Counted from the stretch's first letter, positions 34,245 to 43,765 are shown. The stretch is 64,000 bases of DNA from JAZQQB01 sp045628865 (GCA_045628865.1 JAZQQB010000029.1:7412-71411); one strand, 5' to 3'. Notes: a model not told the origin generated them from the letters alone. Program-made: numbers and translations.

Positions 34245-35219
34245 ATGGGTTATAAGAATTTAGTTTTTGATAAAGATGTTGTATTTTTGGTAACAGGTGG
34301 AGCAGGATTTATTGGTTCTAACCTTTGTGAAGCCATTACAGATATGGGATATCAGGTAAGATGTCTGGACAATCTTTCCACAGGTAAACAGGCCAACGTG
34401 GATTTACTGATCGACAGACCAAACTATACCTTTATCAAGGGAGATATCAGAGATTTAGATACCTGTATGGAAGCTAGTAAGGGAGTTACTTATGTTCTCA
34501 ATCAGGCTGCCTGGGGAAGTGTTCCAAGAAGTATTGAAATGCCTCTTTTATACGAAGAAATCAATATTCGTGGTACTTTAAATATGATGGAAGCAGCAAG
34601 ACAGAATGGCGTTAAGAAGTTCGTTTATGCTTCCAGCTCATCGGTTTATGGTGATCATCCGGTGTTACCTAAGGTAGAAGGACAGGAAGGAAATCTTCTT
34701 TCTCCATATGCCTTAACCAAGCATGTGGATGAGGAATACGGAAAACTTTACAAGAGATTGTATGGTCTTGATACTTACGGAATGCGTTACTTTAACGTAT
34801 TTGGTCGCAGACAGGATCCAGACGGAGCTTATGCAGCTGTTATTCCTAAGTTTATCAAGATGTTACTTCATGACGAGGTACCAACCATTAACGGAGATGG
34901 AAAGCAGTCAAGAGACTTTACTTACATTGACAATGTTATTGAAGCCAACTTAAAGGCATGTCTTGCATCAAGCGAGGCGGCTGGTAATGCATTTAATATT
35001 GCTTACGGCGGCAGAGAATATTTGATTGATATTTATTATGGACTTTGCAAAGCACTGGGCAAGAATGTAGAACCTAACTTTGGTCCTGACAGAGCTGGCG
35101 ATATCAAACATTCCAATGCAGATATTTCAAAGGCGAAAAACTTACTTGGATACGATCCAGAGTACAGCTTTGAAAAGGGAATCGCACTTGCTATTGAATG
35201 GTATAAGGAAAATCTGTAA
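34245..35219 (+). CDS. wbpP: UDP-GlcNAc C4-epimerase, WbpP/TviC-type
   Basis: The 324 aa protein is an extended short-chain dehydrogenase. It has the NAD loop TGGAGFIGSNL, SSSSVYGDHP, the catalytic SPYALTKH (Tyr-x3-Lys) and FNVFGRRQDPDGAYAAVIPKF. The last block and the AAWGSVPRS segment match WbpP/TviC, which interconvert UDP-GlcNAc(A) and UDP-GalNAc(A). Paired with the TviB-type dehydrogenase, it gives the two-enzyme UDP-GalNAcA route known from Vi antigen and Pseudomonas O6. The ribosome site is AAGGAGA. The preceding spacer is a palindromic element. The next gene starts at the base after its stop. Confidence 0.93.
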   Translation: MGYKNLVFDKDVVFLVTGGAGFIGSNLCEAITDMGYQVRCLDNLSTGKQANVDLLIDRPNYTFIKGDIRDLDTCMEASKGVTYVLNQAAWGSVPRSIEMPLLYEEINIRGTLNMMEAARQNGVKKFVYASSSSVYGDHPVLPKVEGQEGNLLSPYALTKHVDEEYGKLYKRLYGLDTYGMRYFNVFGRRQDPDGAYAAVIPKFIKMLLHDEVPTINGDGKQSRDFTYIDNVIEANLKACLASSEAAGNAFNIAYGGREYLIDIYYGLCKALGKNVEPNFGPDRAGDIKHSNADISKAKNLLGYDPEYSFEKGIALAIEWYKENL

Positions 35220-36593
35220 ATGAATAAAACATTATCTTTAAAAACAAGAAAAATGATATTTTTCTTGTTTTTAACAATTAACTTTATATGTATCTTTATA
35301 TACAATTACATGACGCCGCTTTTGTCAGATGATTTACTCCAGTTAAATATGACATATGATTCCGTATTTGGTTTTGTAAAAGCTGAATGGAGTAATTACA
35401 TGAGTTGGAATAGCAGATTTTTTCCTCAGTTGATTATGAGGGCATTTATGTGTGTTCCGAAGAGCGTATTTAATGTCTTAAATAGTTTTTGCTTTATTTA
35501 TTTAATACTTTTAATCTATTGGAATATTGATGCAAGAAAAAAATATGATTTTGTCATGTTTGGACTTACCAGTTTGTTTGTATGGCTATTTAGTGTGAGC
35601 TTTGGTCAGACAGTTCTTTGGGAAAGTGGTGCTTGTAACTATTTATGGAGCGCTTGTATTATTTTAAGCATGGTTTCATTATATCGATATAAATGTAAGA
35701 ATACAGCGACCATTAAGCATTCCACAATGCTTGCAGTTGGTATGTTTGTGTTGGGTGTTATATCTGGATGGTGTAACGAAAACACATCAGGTGGAGCTTT
35801 TTTAGTACTTTTATATACTTATATAACTTATCGAATGACACATAAGAAAAAGGAAAAAAGAAGACCTTGGATGCTCACTGGTCTTTTGGGGATGCTCGTA
35901 GGAATCGGCTTTATGGTGATGTCTCCTGGAGCGAAAGCTCGTTCTGTGCAGGTTGCCGCAGAGGAAAGACATTTCGGAGTAATGAGATATTTAGCTAGAT
36001 TTTTGCAGATCAATCTTTGTGTGGAAAAATATCTATTTCTTTTTGTGGGTATTGTAGTGATCATTGTTGGATTAAAAATCTATCAAGGAAAGAAATTCTA
36101 TGAAATAGAGAGTCCAATTGTATTTGTGTTGGGTGGCTTATGCACATGTTATGCGCTTATTTTAACTCCAACACCAATGGATCGTGCATATTTTGGTGCA
36201 ACGATATTTGCAATGATAGCAGCTTTGCAGGCAATTGCTTTGATTGATAAGACAGAGATGGTTTTGTATACATTCAAATATACAGGAACTATTATTCTGA
36301 CTCTGTATTTCTTTTTTGTATATTGTGAATGTGGTGCTGATTTGATGCGAATCAAGATTTTTTTAGCAGAGAGAGATGCATACGTTCAAGAGCAAAAGGC
36401 AATGGGGAACAAGAATCTGACTGTTATGGAGATTAATCCAGAATTTGAAAATGATTATACCTTTGCGGTATATAGTGATGTAAAGGATGATTCAGAAGAA
36501 TTTGCTAATCAAATATATAAAATATATTATGGGTTAGATAGTCTGATGGGTACTCCATTTGTAGAACCAGAGGACAGCGTAGAAACAGAATAA
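35220..36593 (+). CDS. DUF6056-type multi-pass membrane protein
   Basis: The 457 aa protein has about ten hydrophobic segments and begins immediately after the epimerase stop, with AAGGAAAA in the upstream gene as ribosome site. The first outer loop contains MTPLLSDDLLQLN and is followed by MSWNSRFFPQ. A SDD motif then W-x2-R is the hallmark of the DUF6056 group, thought to be GT-C-like because the acidic loop sits where GT-C catalytic residues lie. The short C-terminal soluble tail (about 385-457) is acidic. It may attach a sugar on the outer face. The donor is unknown and no direct biochemical role is established. Confidence 0.72.
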   Translation: MNKTLSLKTRKMIFFLFLTINFICIFIYNYMTPLLSDDLLQLNMTYDSVFGFVKAEWSNYMSWNSRFFPQLIMRAFMCVPKSVFNVLNSFCFIYLILLIYWNIDARKKYDFVMFGLTSLFVWLFSVSFGQTVLWESGACNYLWSACIILSMVSLYRYKCKNTATIKHSTMLAVGMFVLGVISGWCNENTSGGAFLVLLYTYITYRMTHKKKEKRRPWMLTGLLGMLVGIGFMVMSPGAKARSVQVAAEERHFGVMRYLARFLQINLCVEKYLFLFVGIVVIIVGLKIYQGKKFYEIESPIVFVLGGLCTCYALILTPTPMDRAYFGATIFAMIAALQAIALIDKTEMVLYTFKYTGTIILTLYFFFVYCECGADLMRIKIFLAERDAYVQEQKAMGNKNLTVMEINPEFENDYTFAVYSDVKDDSEEFANQIYKIYYGLDSLMGTPFVEPEDSVETE

Positions 36594-36606
36594 AAATGCG
36601 TGTTAG

Positions 36607-36639
36607 ACACAGCTAAGATGAGAAAAGTCTTGGCTGTGT
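36607..36639 (+). terminator. Terminator-like hairpin upstream of the first asnB
   Basis: ACACAGCTAAGA (36607-36618) pairs with TCTTGGCTGTGT (36628-36639) over a 9 nt loop, with one G-U pair. Only a short TT follows, so it may be a partial terminator or a stability element between the membrane protein and the amidotransferase gene. Confidence 0.5.
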
Positions 36640-36691
36640 TTCGATTATATAAAAAGAAGGGAACCGAACAGGTTTGAAAGGGTAATGTAGT

Positions 36692-38572
36692 ATGTGTGGA
36701 ATTTGTGGCTTTGTCAGCAGAAAAAAAATAACGTTAGATCAGCTAAAGGTCATGAATGATACCATGTACCACAGAGGGCCTAATGATAGTGGAGAGGAAA
36801 TCTATCCATTAACAAAGGATTATGCACTTGGTCTTGCACAAAGAAGATTGTCCATCATGGATCTGTCTGCATTGGGACATCAGCCGATGCATTCGAAAAG
36901 TGGAAGAACCTCTATTGTTTTTAATGGTGAGATTTATAATTTTATGGAGCTTAGAGAAGAGCTTTCAGATTATCCATTTATCTCGCATTGTGACACAGAA
37001 GTGATCCTTGCGGCATATGAGAAATGGGGAATTGATGCAATTGCTAAGCTAAAGGGTATGTTTGCCATTGCGATTTTTGACAAAGATACAGATACTCTGT
37101 TTTTAGCAAGAGATCGTGCCGGAAAGAAACCATTGTATTATTGGTTGGCAGGTGAGGATTTGGTTTTTGCTTCTGAATTAAAGCCTATCATGGCAACGCC
37201 TGGCTTTACCAAGACAATCAATCAGGATATTTTGCCAAGGTATTTATATCATCAATACATCAATGCTCCGCAGTCTATTTTTAAGGACGTGTATCAGCTT
37301 GAACCAGGTGCGATTCTTTCCTTCCATTTTGGAGAAACCAAGAAATGGAAATACTGGGATGTGGCAAGCGTTTATCAGAAGCTTGTAAAGGAACCTGTTA
37401 AGGATTATCAGGATGCCAAGGCACAGTTAAAGGATTTGCTGGTCGAGGCAACCAGAAAGAGAATGATCGCGGATGTTCCACTGGGTGCGTTTTTAAGTGG
37501 AGGATACGATTCTTCCTTGATCACAGCAATTGCACAGTCCATTTCCAAGGATCCGGTAAAAACCTTCTGTATCGGATTTAACGAACCAGAAAAGAATGAG
37601 GCAGTGTATGCGAAAGCAATTGCCGAACATCTTCACACAGACCATAAAGAGCTGTATATTGGCGAAAAAGAAATGTTTGAAATGGTAGAAAGTGTAGCAA
37701 CCTACTATGATGAACCATTTGCAGACAGTTCTCAGATACCATCTATGCTAGTTTCTAAATTGGCAAGGAAGGATGTAACGGTAGTACTATCCGGTGATGG
37801 TGGTGATGAGCTGTTCTGTGGATATAACATGTATCCAATCATTGGCAAGGCACAAAAATTAGATTCTCTTGGTGCAATGACCTATGGCCTCTTTAATTTG
37901 CCAGGAATCAGAAAAGCAAGGCTCTTAGATAAACTTCCTTTCTCTGTTAGGGTGATCGCAGGAAATAGAAATAAAGAAACAAAGACGCAAATGGGTGGTG
38001 AAACCTATTTGAATAAGATTCATAAGATGCTTCCAAATGGTGGTATTTATGAAAAATATGAAATAGAAAGTCGCTATTCGGAGAAAAATTGGCAGGCAAG
38101 AAGAATGCTTTTGGATGAAGAAACCTATCTCCCGGGAGATATTCTTTGTAAGGTGGACAGAGCTAGTATGAAGTATTCTTTGGAAACAAGATGTCCAATT
38201 TTAGATACAGATGTGTGGGAATTCTCTTATCGAATTCCGCATGAATTTAAATTCTACAAGGGTGATAAAAAACACATTTTAAAGGATATTGCGTATGATT
38301 ATATACCAAAGGAATTGCTAGAACGTCCTAAAACAGGATTTAGTGTGCCATTAAATGAGTGGATGCGTGGCCCTTTAAAAGAACAATTGGTAACATATAG
38401 TAGAGCAGATTTCTTGAAAAAACAGGGAATCTTTGATGGCGTGGAAACACAGAAATTTATTGATTGGTATCTTGCTACCGGAGATAAAGGAGATTTCTCT
38501 GGTGGAAATTATTCTAAGACAGCCTGGGCATTTTTAGTATTTGAACAGTGGTATGCAAGATATATGAAGTGA
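36692..38572 (+). CDS. asnB: Asparagine-synthase-type glutamine amidotransferase
   Basis: The 626 aa protein starts MCGICGF, with the catalytic Cys2 of the class II glutaminase domain (about 1-200; RGPNDSG and NGEIYN motifs). The synthetase domain (about 230-620) has the PP-loop LSGGYDSS and GDGGDELFCGY. AsnB-like enzymes in polysaccharide loci, such as WbpS, amidate uronic acids. The genes for UDP-GalNAcA lie just upstream, so forming a hexosaminuronamide is a reasonable inference; free asparagine synthesis is the alternative. It is a paralogue of the gene at 43926. A 98 bp spacer with a hairpin precedes it. Confidence 0.88.
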   Translation: MCGICGFVSRKKITLDQLKVMNDTMYHRGPNDSGEEIYPLTKDYALGLAQRRLSIMDLSALGHQPMHSKSGRTSIVFNGEIYNFMELREELSDYPFISHCDTEVILAAYEKWGIDAIAKLKGMFAIAIFDKDTDTLFLARDRAGKKPLYYWLAGEDLVFASELKPIMATPGFTKTINQDILPRYLYHQYINAPQSIFKDVYQLEPGAILSFHFGETKKWKYWDVASVYQKLVKEPVKDYQDAKAQLKDLLVEATRKRMIADVPLGAFLSGGYDSSLITAIAQSISKDPVKTFCIGFNEPEKNEAVYAKAIAEHLHTDHKELYIGEKEMFEMVESVATYYDEPFADSSQIPSMLVSKLARKDVTVVLSGDGGDELFCGYNMYPIIGKAQKLDSLGAMTYGLFNLPGIRKARLLDKLPFSVRVIAGNRNKETKTQMGGETYLNKIHKMLPNGGIYEKYEIESRYSEKNWQARRMLLDEETYLPGDILCKVDRASMKYSLETRCPILDTDVWEFSYRIPHEFKFYKGDKKHILKDIAYDYIPKELLERPKTGFSVPLNEWMRGPLKEQLVTYSRADFLKKQGIFDGVETQKFIDWYLATGDKGDFSGGNYSKTAWAFLVFEQWYARYMK

Positions 38573-38606
38573 TTATAGGATAAAGTAATAGGAGAAGTGT
38601 TCGTTT

Positions 38607-39695
38607 ATGTCTGAACCAGTTAGAGTATTGCAGGTTGTTGGTGGAATGAGCCCTGGAGGTATTGAAAATTTCATCATGAACCTGTATGAAAATATAGACC
38701 GAGAAAAAATTCAGTTTGATTTTATTGTACATGGTAGAAGTGAGAATGATTATGTGGAACAAATCAAGTCCATGGGAGGAAAGGTATACGAGCTTCCACG
38801 TTTGATAAGACATCCAATTAAGAATCTTCATCAAGTAAAGAAAATAGTAAAAGAAAACAAGTATCCGGTTGTAATCAGACATTCTCCTAATGCTCTTGTA
38901 ATGCCACAGCTTTATGTGGCAAAAAAAGCAGGTGCTGTGACAATTTGTCATTCACATAGTTCGGAAGATCCTCAGAGAATTGCTCACAAACTAGGACAGC
39001 TTTTTAACAAAAAGGGCGTGGATGAAAGACTTGCATGCTCAGAAAAAGCAGGAAAGTGGATGTATCAGGATTATTCTTTTATTGTAATCCACAATGCCAT
39101 CAGCTTTCAGAAGTTTTCCTTTAAGGAAGGGGACAGAGCACGGATCAGAGAAGAATTTGATTTTTCAGATTGTAAGGTGTATGGACACATTGGAAATTTC
39201 AACGAGGTAAAGAATCATTTATATTTGATAGAGATTTTTGCTGAAATCGCTAAGCTAGATGATGATGCAAGATTTATCTGTGTCGGAGAAGGTCACCTCC
39301 GTCCACAGATTGAAGAAAAGGTAAAGGAACTAGGTCTTACTGGGAAGGTATTTTTACCAGGAACAAGGCGAGATGTAAATGCCTTTATGTCTGCTCTTGA
39401 TGTGTTGATCTTCCCATCCATTTATGAGGGACTTCCCCTTACTTTGATCGAAGCTCAGGTAGCAGGGTTGCCAGGACTTTTATCAGACCATATTACAAAG
39501 GATGTTATTGTAACGGAGGGGCTTTTTGAAATGGCACCAATCGAAGAATCTCCATCTCTTTGGGCGAAGAAGGCAGTGGAGTTAGCCAAGATCACAGACA
39601 GAACCTGCCAGCGTGAGAATCTGAAAAAGGCCGGATATGATTTAGAGGAGCTGACTAAGTGGTTTGAAGAGTATATTAAGAAGCTTGTTCAGTAG
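38607..39695 (+). CDS. GT4-type glycosyltransferase, EpsF-like
   Basis: The 362 aa protein starts at ATG 38607 with AGGAGAAG upstream. The N-terminus RVLQVVGGMSPGGIENFIMNLY holds the GG-x-E motif of EpsF/CapM GT4 enzymes. The acceptor half has CHSHSSEDP. The donor half has HIGNFNEVKNH, GEGHLRPQIE and EGLPLTLIEAQVAGLPG with the conserved glutamates. It follows asnB by 34 bp and precedes two more GT4 genes, so three sugars may be added in order by this block. The specificity is unknown. It shares its motif order with the enzyme at 31532. Confidence 0.87.
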   Translation: MSEPVRVLQVVGGMSPGGIENFIMNLYENIDREKIQFDFIVHGRSENDYVEQIKSMGGKVYELPRLIRHPIKNLHQVKKIVKENKYPVVIRHSPNALVMPQLYVAKKAGAVTICHSHSSEDPQRIAHKLGQLFNKKGVDERLACSEKAGKWMYQDYSFIVIHNAISFQKFSFKEGDRARIREEFDFSDCKVYGHIGNFNEVKNHLYLIEIFAEIAKLDDDARFICVGEGHLRPQIEEKVKELGLTGKVFLPGTRRDVNAFMSALDVLIFPSIYEGLPLTLIEAQVAGLPGLLSDHITKDVIVTEGLFEMAPIEESPSLWAKKAVELAKITDRTCQRENLKKAGYDLEELTKWFEEYIKKLVQ

Positions 39696-39707
39696 GAGGA
39701 AATTTTT

Positions 39708-40823
39708 TTGAAAGTATTGTTTCATATAAACAGTCTTGGTCTTGGAGGAGCTGAACGAGTTGTCAGTATCTTAGCCAAGGAATTGTCGGATCGTTCCTAT
39801 GATGTTGTATTGGCAACGGAGTGGGATGCCGAAAAAGAATATCCATTGGATGAAAGAGTGAAAAGAATCCATGTAGGACTTGTGGATGCGGATGAAAGTA
39901 AGGGTAGAATAACAAAAGCTTTTTTACGTTTATTTAGACTAAGAAAGGCTATAAAGGAGGAGAAACCAGACTGTGTGATCTCTTTTTGTAATAAGGCTAA
40001 TTTTAGAGCGGCATATGCAATGTTTGGATTAAGAAATAAGCTGGTTGTTTCGGTTCGAAATGATCCTAAGAGAGATTATGCTCCTTATAAATTTCCAACG
40101 AAGTTTATGGAGCGAAAGGCAGCAGGCTGTGTATTCCAGACACCGGATGCAAAAAGCTTTTTTACAAAGAAGCTGCAGGATAAGGGTACCATTATCTTAA
40201 ATCCATTGGATCCAAAGTATGCGAACTTATCTGAAAGGCAGCCATTGGCGGTATCGGAGCAGACAACCGAGAATGGTCGTGAAAAGGTAATCGTTTGTGT
40301 AGGCCGTATTTCAGAACAGAAGAATCATATGCTGCTTGTAAAAGCATTTCATGAGATTGCAGCCTCTTATCCGGATTACGAACTTCAATTTTATGGAGAT
40401 GTGCAGACCGAAAGCTGTTATCACAAATTGCAGGAATATGTTTCTAAAAATGGACTTGAGAAGCAGGTTCGTTTCTGCGGAAGCTCTCAGAATCTAGTAG
40501 AGATCAGAAATGCAGCATTGTTCGTATTGTCATCTGATTATGAGGGAATGCCTAATGCATTGATCGAAGCAATGGTTATGGGAATTCCAAGTATTTCAAC
40601 AGACTGTCCTTGCGGCGGTTCCAGAATGCTGATTAAGGAAGGCGAGAATGGTATGCTGGTTCCTGTAAAGGATGTGAAGGCCTTAAAGGAAGCTATGGTT
40701 TATATGTTAGAGCATCCAAAGGAAGCAGAGCAGATGGGATTAGAAGCAGCAAAGCTTCGTGAACGTGTACAGTCCGAGAAGATCGCATCAGAATGGGATG
40801 CATATTTAAAGGAAATCGTGTAA
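39708..40823 (+). CDS. GT4-type glycosyltransferase with TTG start
   Basis: The 371 aa protein starts at TTG 39708. A near-perfect TAGGAGGA lies seven bases upstream, and the start KVLFHINSLGLGGAERV is the expected GT4 N-terminus, so a rare start codon is well supported. Further motifs are ISFCNKANFRAA, VGRISEQKNHMLLVKAF and EGMPNALIEAMVMGIPSISTDCPCGG, with the glutamate pair and a cysteine-containing CPCGG loop. The same CPCGG loop is in the next gene, so the two look like a tandem duplication. Such GT4 enzymes often add GalNAc or similar HexNAc sugars (PglJ/PglH-like), but that is inference. Confidence 0.88.
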   Translation: MKVLFHINSLGLGGAERVVSILAKELSDRSYDVVLATEWDAEKEYPLDERVKRIHVGLVDADESKGRITKAFLRLFRLRKAIKEEKPDCVISFCNKANFRAAYAMFGLRNKLVVSVRNDPKRDYAPYKFPTKFMERKAAGCVFQTPDAKSFFTKKLQDKGTIILNPLDPKYANLSERQPLAVSEQTTENGREKVIVCVGRISEQKNHMLLVKAFHEIAASYPDYELQFYGDVQTESCYHKLQEYVSKNGLEKQVRFCGSSQNLVEIRNAALFVLSSDYEGMPNALIEAMVMGIPSISTDCPCGGSRMLIKEGENGMLVPVKDVKALKEAMVYMLEHPKEAEQMGLEAAKLRERVQSEKIASEWDAYLKEIV

Positions 40824-41933
40824 ATGAGTAAAATATGTTTTTATATGGCACATTTAGCCAAGGGTGGTGCCCAGCGAGTAATCGTTAATTTAACTGAATA
40901 TATGATAGCACAGGGCCATGAGGTTACCATCGTTACCACAAACAAGGCAGATGTAGAATATGACATGCCTAAGGGCGCCAAGAGAGTTATGTCTGATATA
41001 GAGAAAGATGAGATCACAGGCAGCAGAATTCGAAACTTTCATCGTCGATTCAAGAAACTGAAAAACGTTTTTAGAAGCGAGCAGCCAGATGTGATCATTT
41101 CCTTTATTGGCCTTAATAATATGATGGCTATTGCAACCAATCTTTTTTATAAGACACCAGTGCTTATTTCCGTAAGAGCCAACCCGACTATGGAGTATTA
41201 TACGAAGCTTCTTCAGTTTATTTCAAAGACATTGTTTATTAAGGCAGATGGAATCATACTGCAGACCAAGGATCAGCAGCGATATTTCCCTAAGGGAATT
41301 CAGAAGAAATGTACGATCTTACCGAATCCTTTGAATCCTGAGTTTGTTACAAAGAGTGACAATGCTTCCATTGCCTGGGAAGATAAAAAGCAGATCGTTG
41401 CTGTAGGAAGAGTAGATGGAAACAAGAATCACAAGATGCTTATTGAAGCATTTACAAGAGTAGCAGCTGAGTATCCTGATTGGACATTGAAAATTTATGG
41501 TGATGGCGAAGATAAAGAAAAGATAGATGCTTTGATTCAGAAATCAGGTTTTGCAGATCGCATCGAGGCACCAGGAAATGTTTCTGATGTTCCACAAAGA
41601 TTGGAGCAGGCTCGTATCTACACATTAACCTCCAATGAAGAAGGCATGCCAAACTCTCTGATCGAAGCCATGGCCAAGGGTCTTGCCTGCATTTCAACTG
41701 ATTGTCCATGTGGTGGTCCGGCAGAACTGATTGAAAGCGGTGAGAATGGTATCCTGATTCCGATTGAGGACACAGATGCTTTAGAGAAGGCACTTCGTGA
41801 TATTTTGTCTAATGAGGAGTACGAGAAGAAGCTTGGCAGTAACGCTGAGAAAGTGAAAGATACCCTTGATCCGAAGAAGGTTTGTAAACAGTGGATGGAA
41901 TATATTGAAATGGCGATTGATAATGTGAAGTAA
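40824..41933 (+). CDS. GT4-type glycosyltransferase, tandem paralogue
   Basis: The 369 aa protein begins one base after the preceding stop. KICFYMAHLAKGGAQRVIVNL, SFIGLNNMMAIA, VGRVDGNKNHKMLIEAF and EGMPNSLIEAMAKGLACISTDCPCGGPAELI follow the same order as its neighbour, including the TDCPCGG loop. The two probably arose by duplication and may add consecutive identical or related HexNAc residues. It is the last gene of this transcription unit. A perfect ribosome-site-like AAAGGAGG follows the stop with no coding frame behind it, and a bidirectional terminator is at about 42.1 kb. Confidence 0.87.
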   Translation: MSKICFYMAHLAKGGAQRVIVNLTEYMIAQGHEVTIVTTNKADVEYDMPKGAKRVMSDIEKDEITGSRIRNFHRRFKKLKNVFRSEQPDVIISFIGLNNMMAIATNLFYKTPVLISVRANPTMEYYTKLLQFISKTLFIKADGIILQTKDQQRYFPKGIQKKCTILPNPLNPEFVTKSDNASIAWEDKKQIVAVGRVDGNKNHKMLIEAFTRVAAEYPDWTLKIYGDGEDKEKIDALIQKSGFADRIEAPGNVSDVPQRLEQARIYTLTSNEEGMPNSLIEAMAKGLACISTDCPCGGPAELIESGENGILIPIEDTDALEKALRDILSNEEYEKKLGSNAEKVKDTLDPKKVCKQWMEYIEMAIDNVK

Positions 41934-42074
41934 AAGGAGGCTTCTGGCATAAGAAGACTATCATTTGTTTACAAAAGAACAGAAGTGCGGTATAAGTAAA
42001 AGGCACTTTATATGAGAGAAAATATGTGATTCCAGTGTTTGAAAGACATTTTAAAGAAATGGAAATGGTGAAAT

Positions 42075-42119
42075 AAAAAACAGGGAATGTGATTAATAAC
42101 TCGCATTCCCTGTTTTTTT
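42075..42119. terminator. Bidirectional rho-independent terminator
   Basis: CAGGGAATG (42081-42089) pairs with CATTCCCTG (42104-42112). An A6 tract precedes it and a T7 tract follows, so it works in either direction. It ends the GT4 operon on the plus strand and can back up the minus-strand gene. Confidence 0.88.
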
Positions 42120-42255
42120 ATATTAAACGAGGAAAAACGACGAGGAAAAATGGATTTTCAAGGGTCTAGCAGGAAAATTACAACAGTGAGAACGAAAACT
42201 GGCTGCACTGTTGTAAAAAACCAGAAAAAATAGCAAGATTAGGGTAATTAGAGGA

Positions 42256-42297
42256 GAAAAAAACAACAGTACAAGCAAAAAACGCTTATACTGTTGT
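42256..42297 (-). terminator. Rho-independent terminator of the minus-strand membrane gene
   Basis: ACAACAGTA (42263-42271) pairs with TACTGTTGT (42289-42297), with an inner AGC/GCT stem. On the minus strand the hairpin is followed by T7. It lies 60 bp past the stop codon. A second hairpin with nearly the same arms lies at 42178-42216. Confidence 0.75.
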
Positions 42298-42357
42298 ATT
42301 CCCAGCGGTAAAGAACAATAAAGATAAAAGAAACTGAACAGAACGGGAACTGAAAAA

Positions 42358-43722
42358 TTATTCCCTATTCTTCAATAACAAGAATCCTGCCATATAGAAT
42401 AGTGCCATGTTATAGATGGTATATCGTGGCTGGCAGAAAATAACTGCAGCAACTAATGAAACATTTAAAAGAATCGAAAATAGTACCAACACTCCAAATA
42501 AACAACACATCACATTACCTTTAGAAGGGTTCTTTTTTAATCTAAACAATCGAATGATCAACAATCCAATAAATCCTAAATAAGCAATCAAAGAATACCA
42601 GTTTAATAGTGTATGCTTCTGTGCAATGGTGGTAACCATTCCATAGCGGAAGTTAGCCTGGAAGATATCTAACACGGCAGGAATATTGGTGAAGAAGAAT
42701 GCATTGTTCATTTCATTAAGAATCTCGTCTGTTCGATAATTCAACATGTGCTCAGGCACATTCTCTACATTACGCACATATTCCTGAACAGAAGGCCACA
42801 TGGTGTTGATCTGGATCAGATCATAGTTGTTCATGTAGTGTTCAACCTTAGCACTCCAATTCTTATCTTTTACAGACTGGAAGGTGTAGCCGCCATCGGT
42901 ACAGGTTGTATAAATATCTGCAGCAAGTTCGCGGATAGAGTCCTCTTCAATATTGGAAAGGTCCTCTTCATCCATAACATAGTAACCAACAGTTGTGATA
43001 AATCGGGTATCAGAGGTATGTCTTGCCCATACACCTCGAACCGTGTAATTGTAATAGTAGTCAATTCCCTGTGTACACAGAAGAATCAGAATAGCGGCGA
43101 CTACAATAGATACAATACTCTTTAACCATGTCTTACGAAGGATCATAACAAGAAGAATTGCCACGATGATCAGTAACAAGCAGATCATCATCTGTTTTCT
43201 GGTAGAAATCAGAATAATAGCAAGTAAGATACTGATCACAGCGCTTTTCTTAGTCTGGTCAATTACATATTCTAATAAATATCGAAAGAATATGAGAAAC
43301 AGCGAAAAGGTTATTCCTTCTGTTAAGATGCTGTTGGAATACATGGCCGCGCGCTGTGCGCCAAAGCGGCAAAGCAGGGAAACCATAAAAGGTAATGCAT
43401 AGATTACCAGAGTTTCAAGCTTTGAAAGTGAGAGTTTCTTTGTTAAAAAGAAAGTAATGCTCCAGGTAGCAAAGCCAGCCAGGATACTTTGGAATAGAAT
43501 GGTGGCGAATAAATAGGTTTCGCCTTCACCGAAAATAGATCGAAATAGAGCAAGCAGCAGTGGGTAAAAAGGCTCACGCGCTACGTCCATGATCATATAT
43601 CCATTGGAATCATTACAGACATCAACCCCATCTACAAAGGCAAAAATAACATAGAATGCCATTGCAAAGAATAATAGCGATAGGGAAAAAATCTGTTTTG
43701 ATGAAATTTTGTTGTGTTGCAT
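42358..43722 (-). CDS. Multi-pass membrane protein, GT-C-like, function unknown
   Basis: The 454 aa protein is transcribed opposite to its neighbours, with GGAG before the start and a strong promoter at 43766-43794. It has about ten hydrophobic segments. The first outer loop has VDVCNDSNGYMIMDVAREPFYP, with aspartates at the place used by GT-C glycosyltransferases and an R-x-P-x-Y-P-L segment like that of PMT/ArnT-type proteins. A soluble loop of about 130 residues lies between helices in the C-terminal half. No family assignment is certain. Being monocistronic, it may be an independently regulated tailoring or modification gene. Confidence 0.65.
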   Translation of the reverse strand: MQHNKISSKQIFSLSLLFFAMAFYVIFAFVDGVDVCNDSNGYMIMDVAREPFYPLLLALFRSIFGEGETYLFATILFQSILAGFATWSITFFLTKKLSLSKLETLVIYALPFMVSLLCRFGAQRAAMYSNSILTEGITFSLFLIFFRYLLEYVIDQTKKSAVISILLAIILISTRKQMMICLLLIIVAILLVMILRKTWLKSIVSIVVAAILILLCTQGIDYYYNYTVRGVWARHTSDTRFITTVGYYVMDEEDLSNIEEDSIRELAADIYTTCTDGGYTFQSVKDKNWSAKVEHYMNNYDLIQINTMWPSVQEYVRNVENVPEHMLNYRTDEILNEMNNAFFFTNIPAVLDIFQANFRYGMVTTIAQKHTLLNWYSLIAYLGFIGLLIIRLFRLKKNPSKGNVMCCLFGVLVLFSILLNVSLVAAVIFCQPRYTIYNMALFYMAGFLLLKNRE

Positions 43723-43765
43723 ATATTATCTCCAATCGTAGTCATTACCTCAGATTCTTCCAAAA

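Larger units (their letters stand above)
41934..42357. other. Non-coding convergent spacer
   Basis: The spacer lies between the GT4 block and the minus-strand membrane gene. It contains an orphan Shine-Dalgarno-like AAAGGAGG (41933-41940), a bidirectional terminator (42075-42119), a hairpin with TTACAACAGTG/CACTGTTGTAA arms (42178-42188 and 42206-42216) and a minus-strand terminator (42256-42297). No gene was found in it. Confidence 0.7.

Noticed and set aside
36607..36691. Promoter before the first asnB
   Set aside because: TATATA-like words are present, but no -35 box lies at acceptable spacing; only the hairpin is supported.
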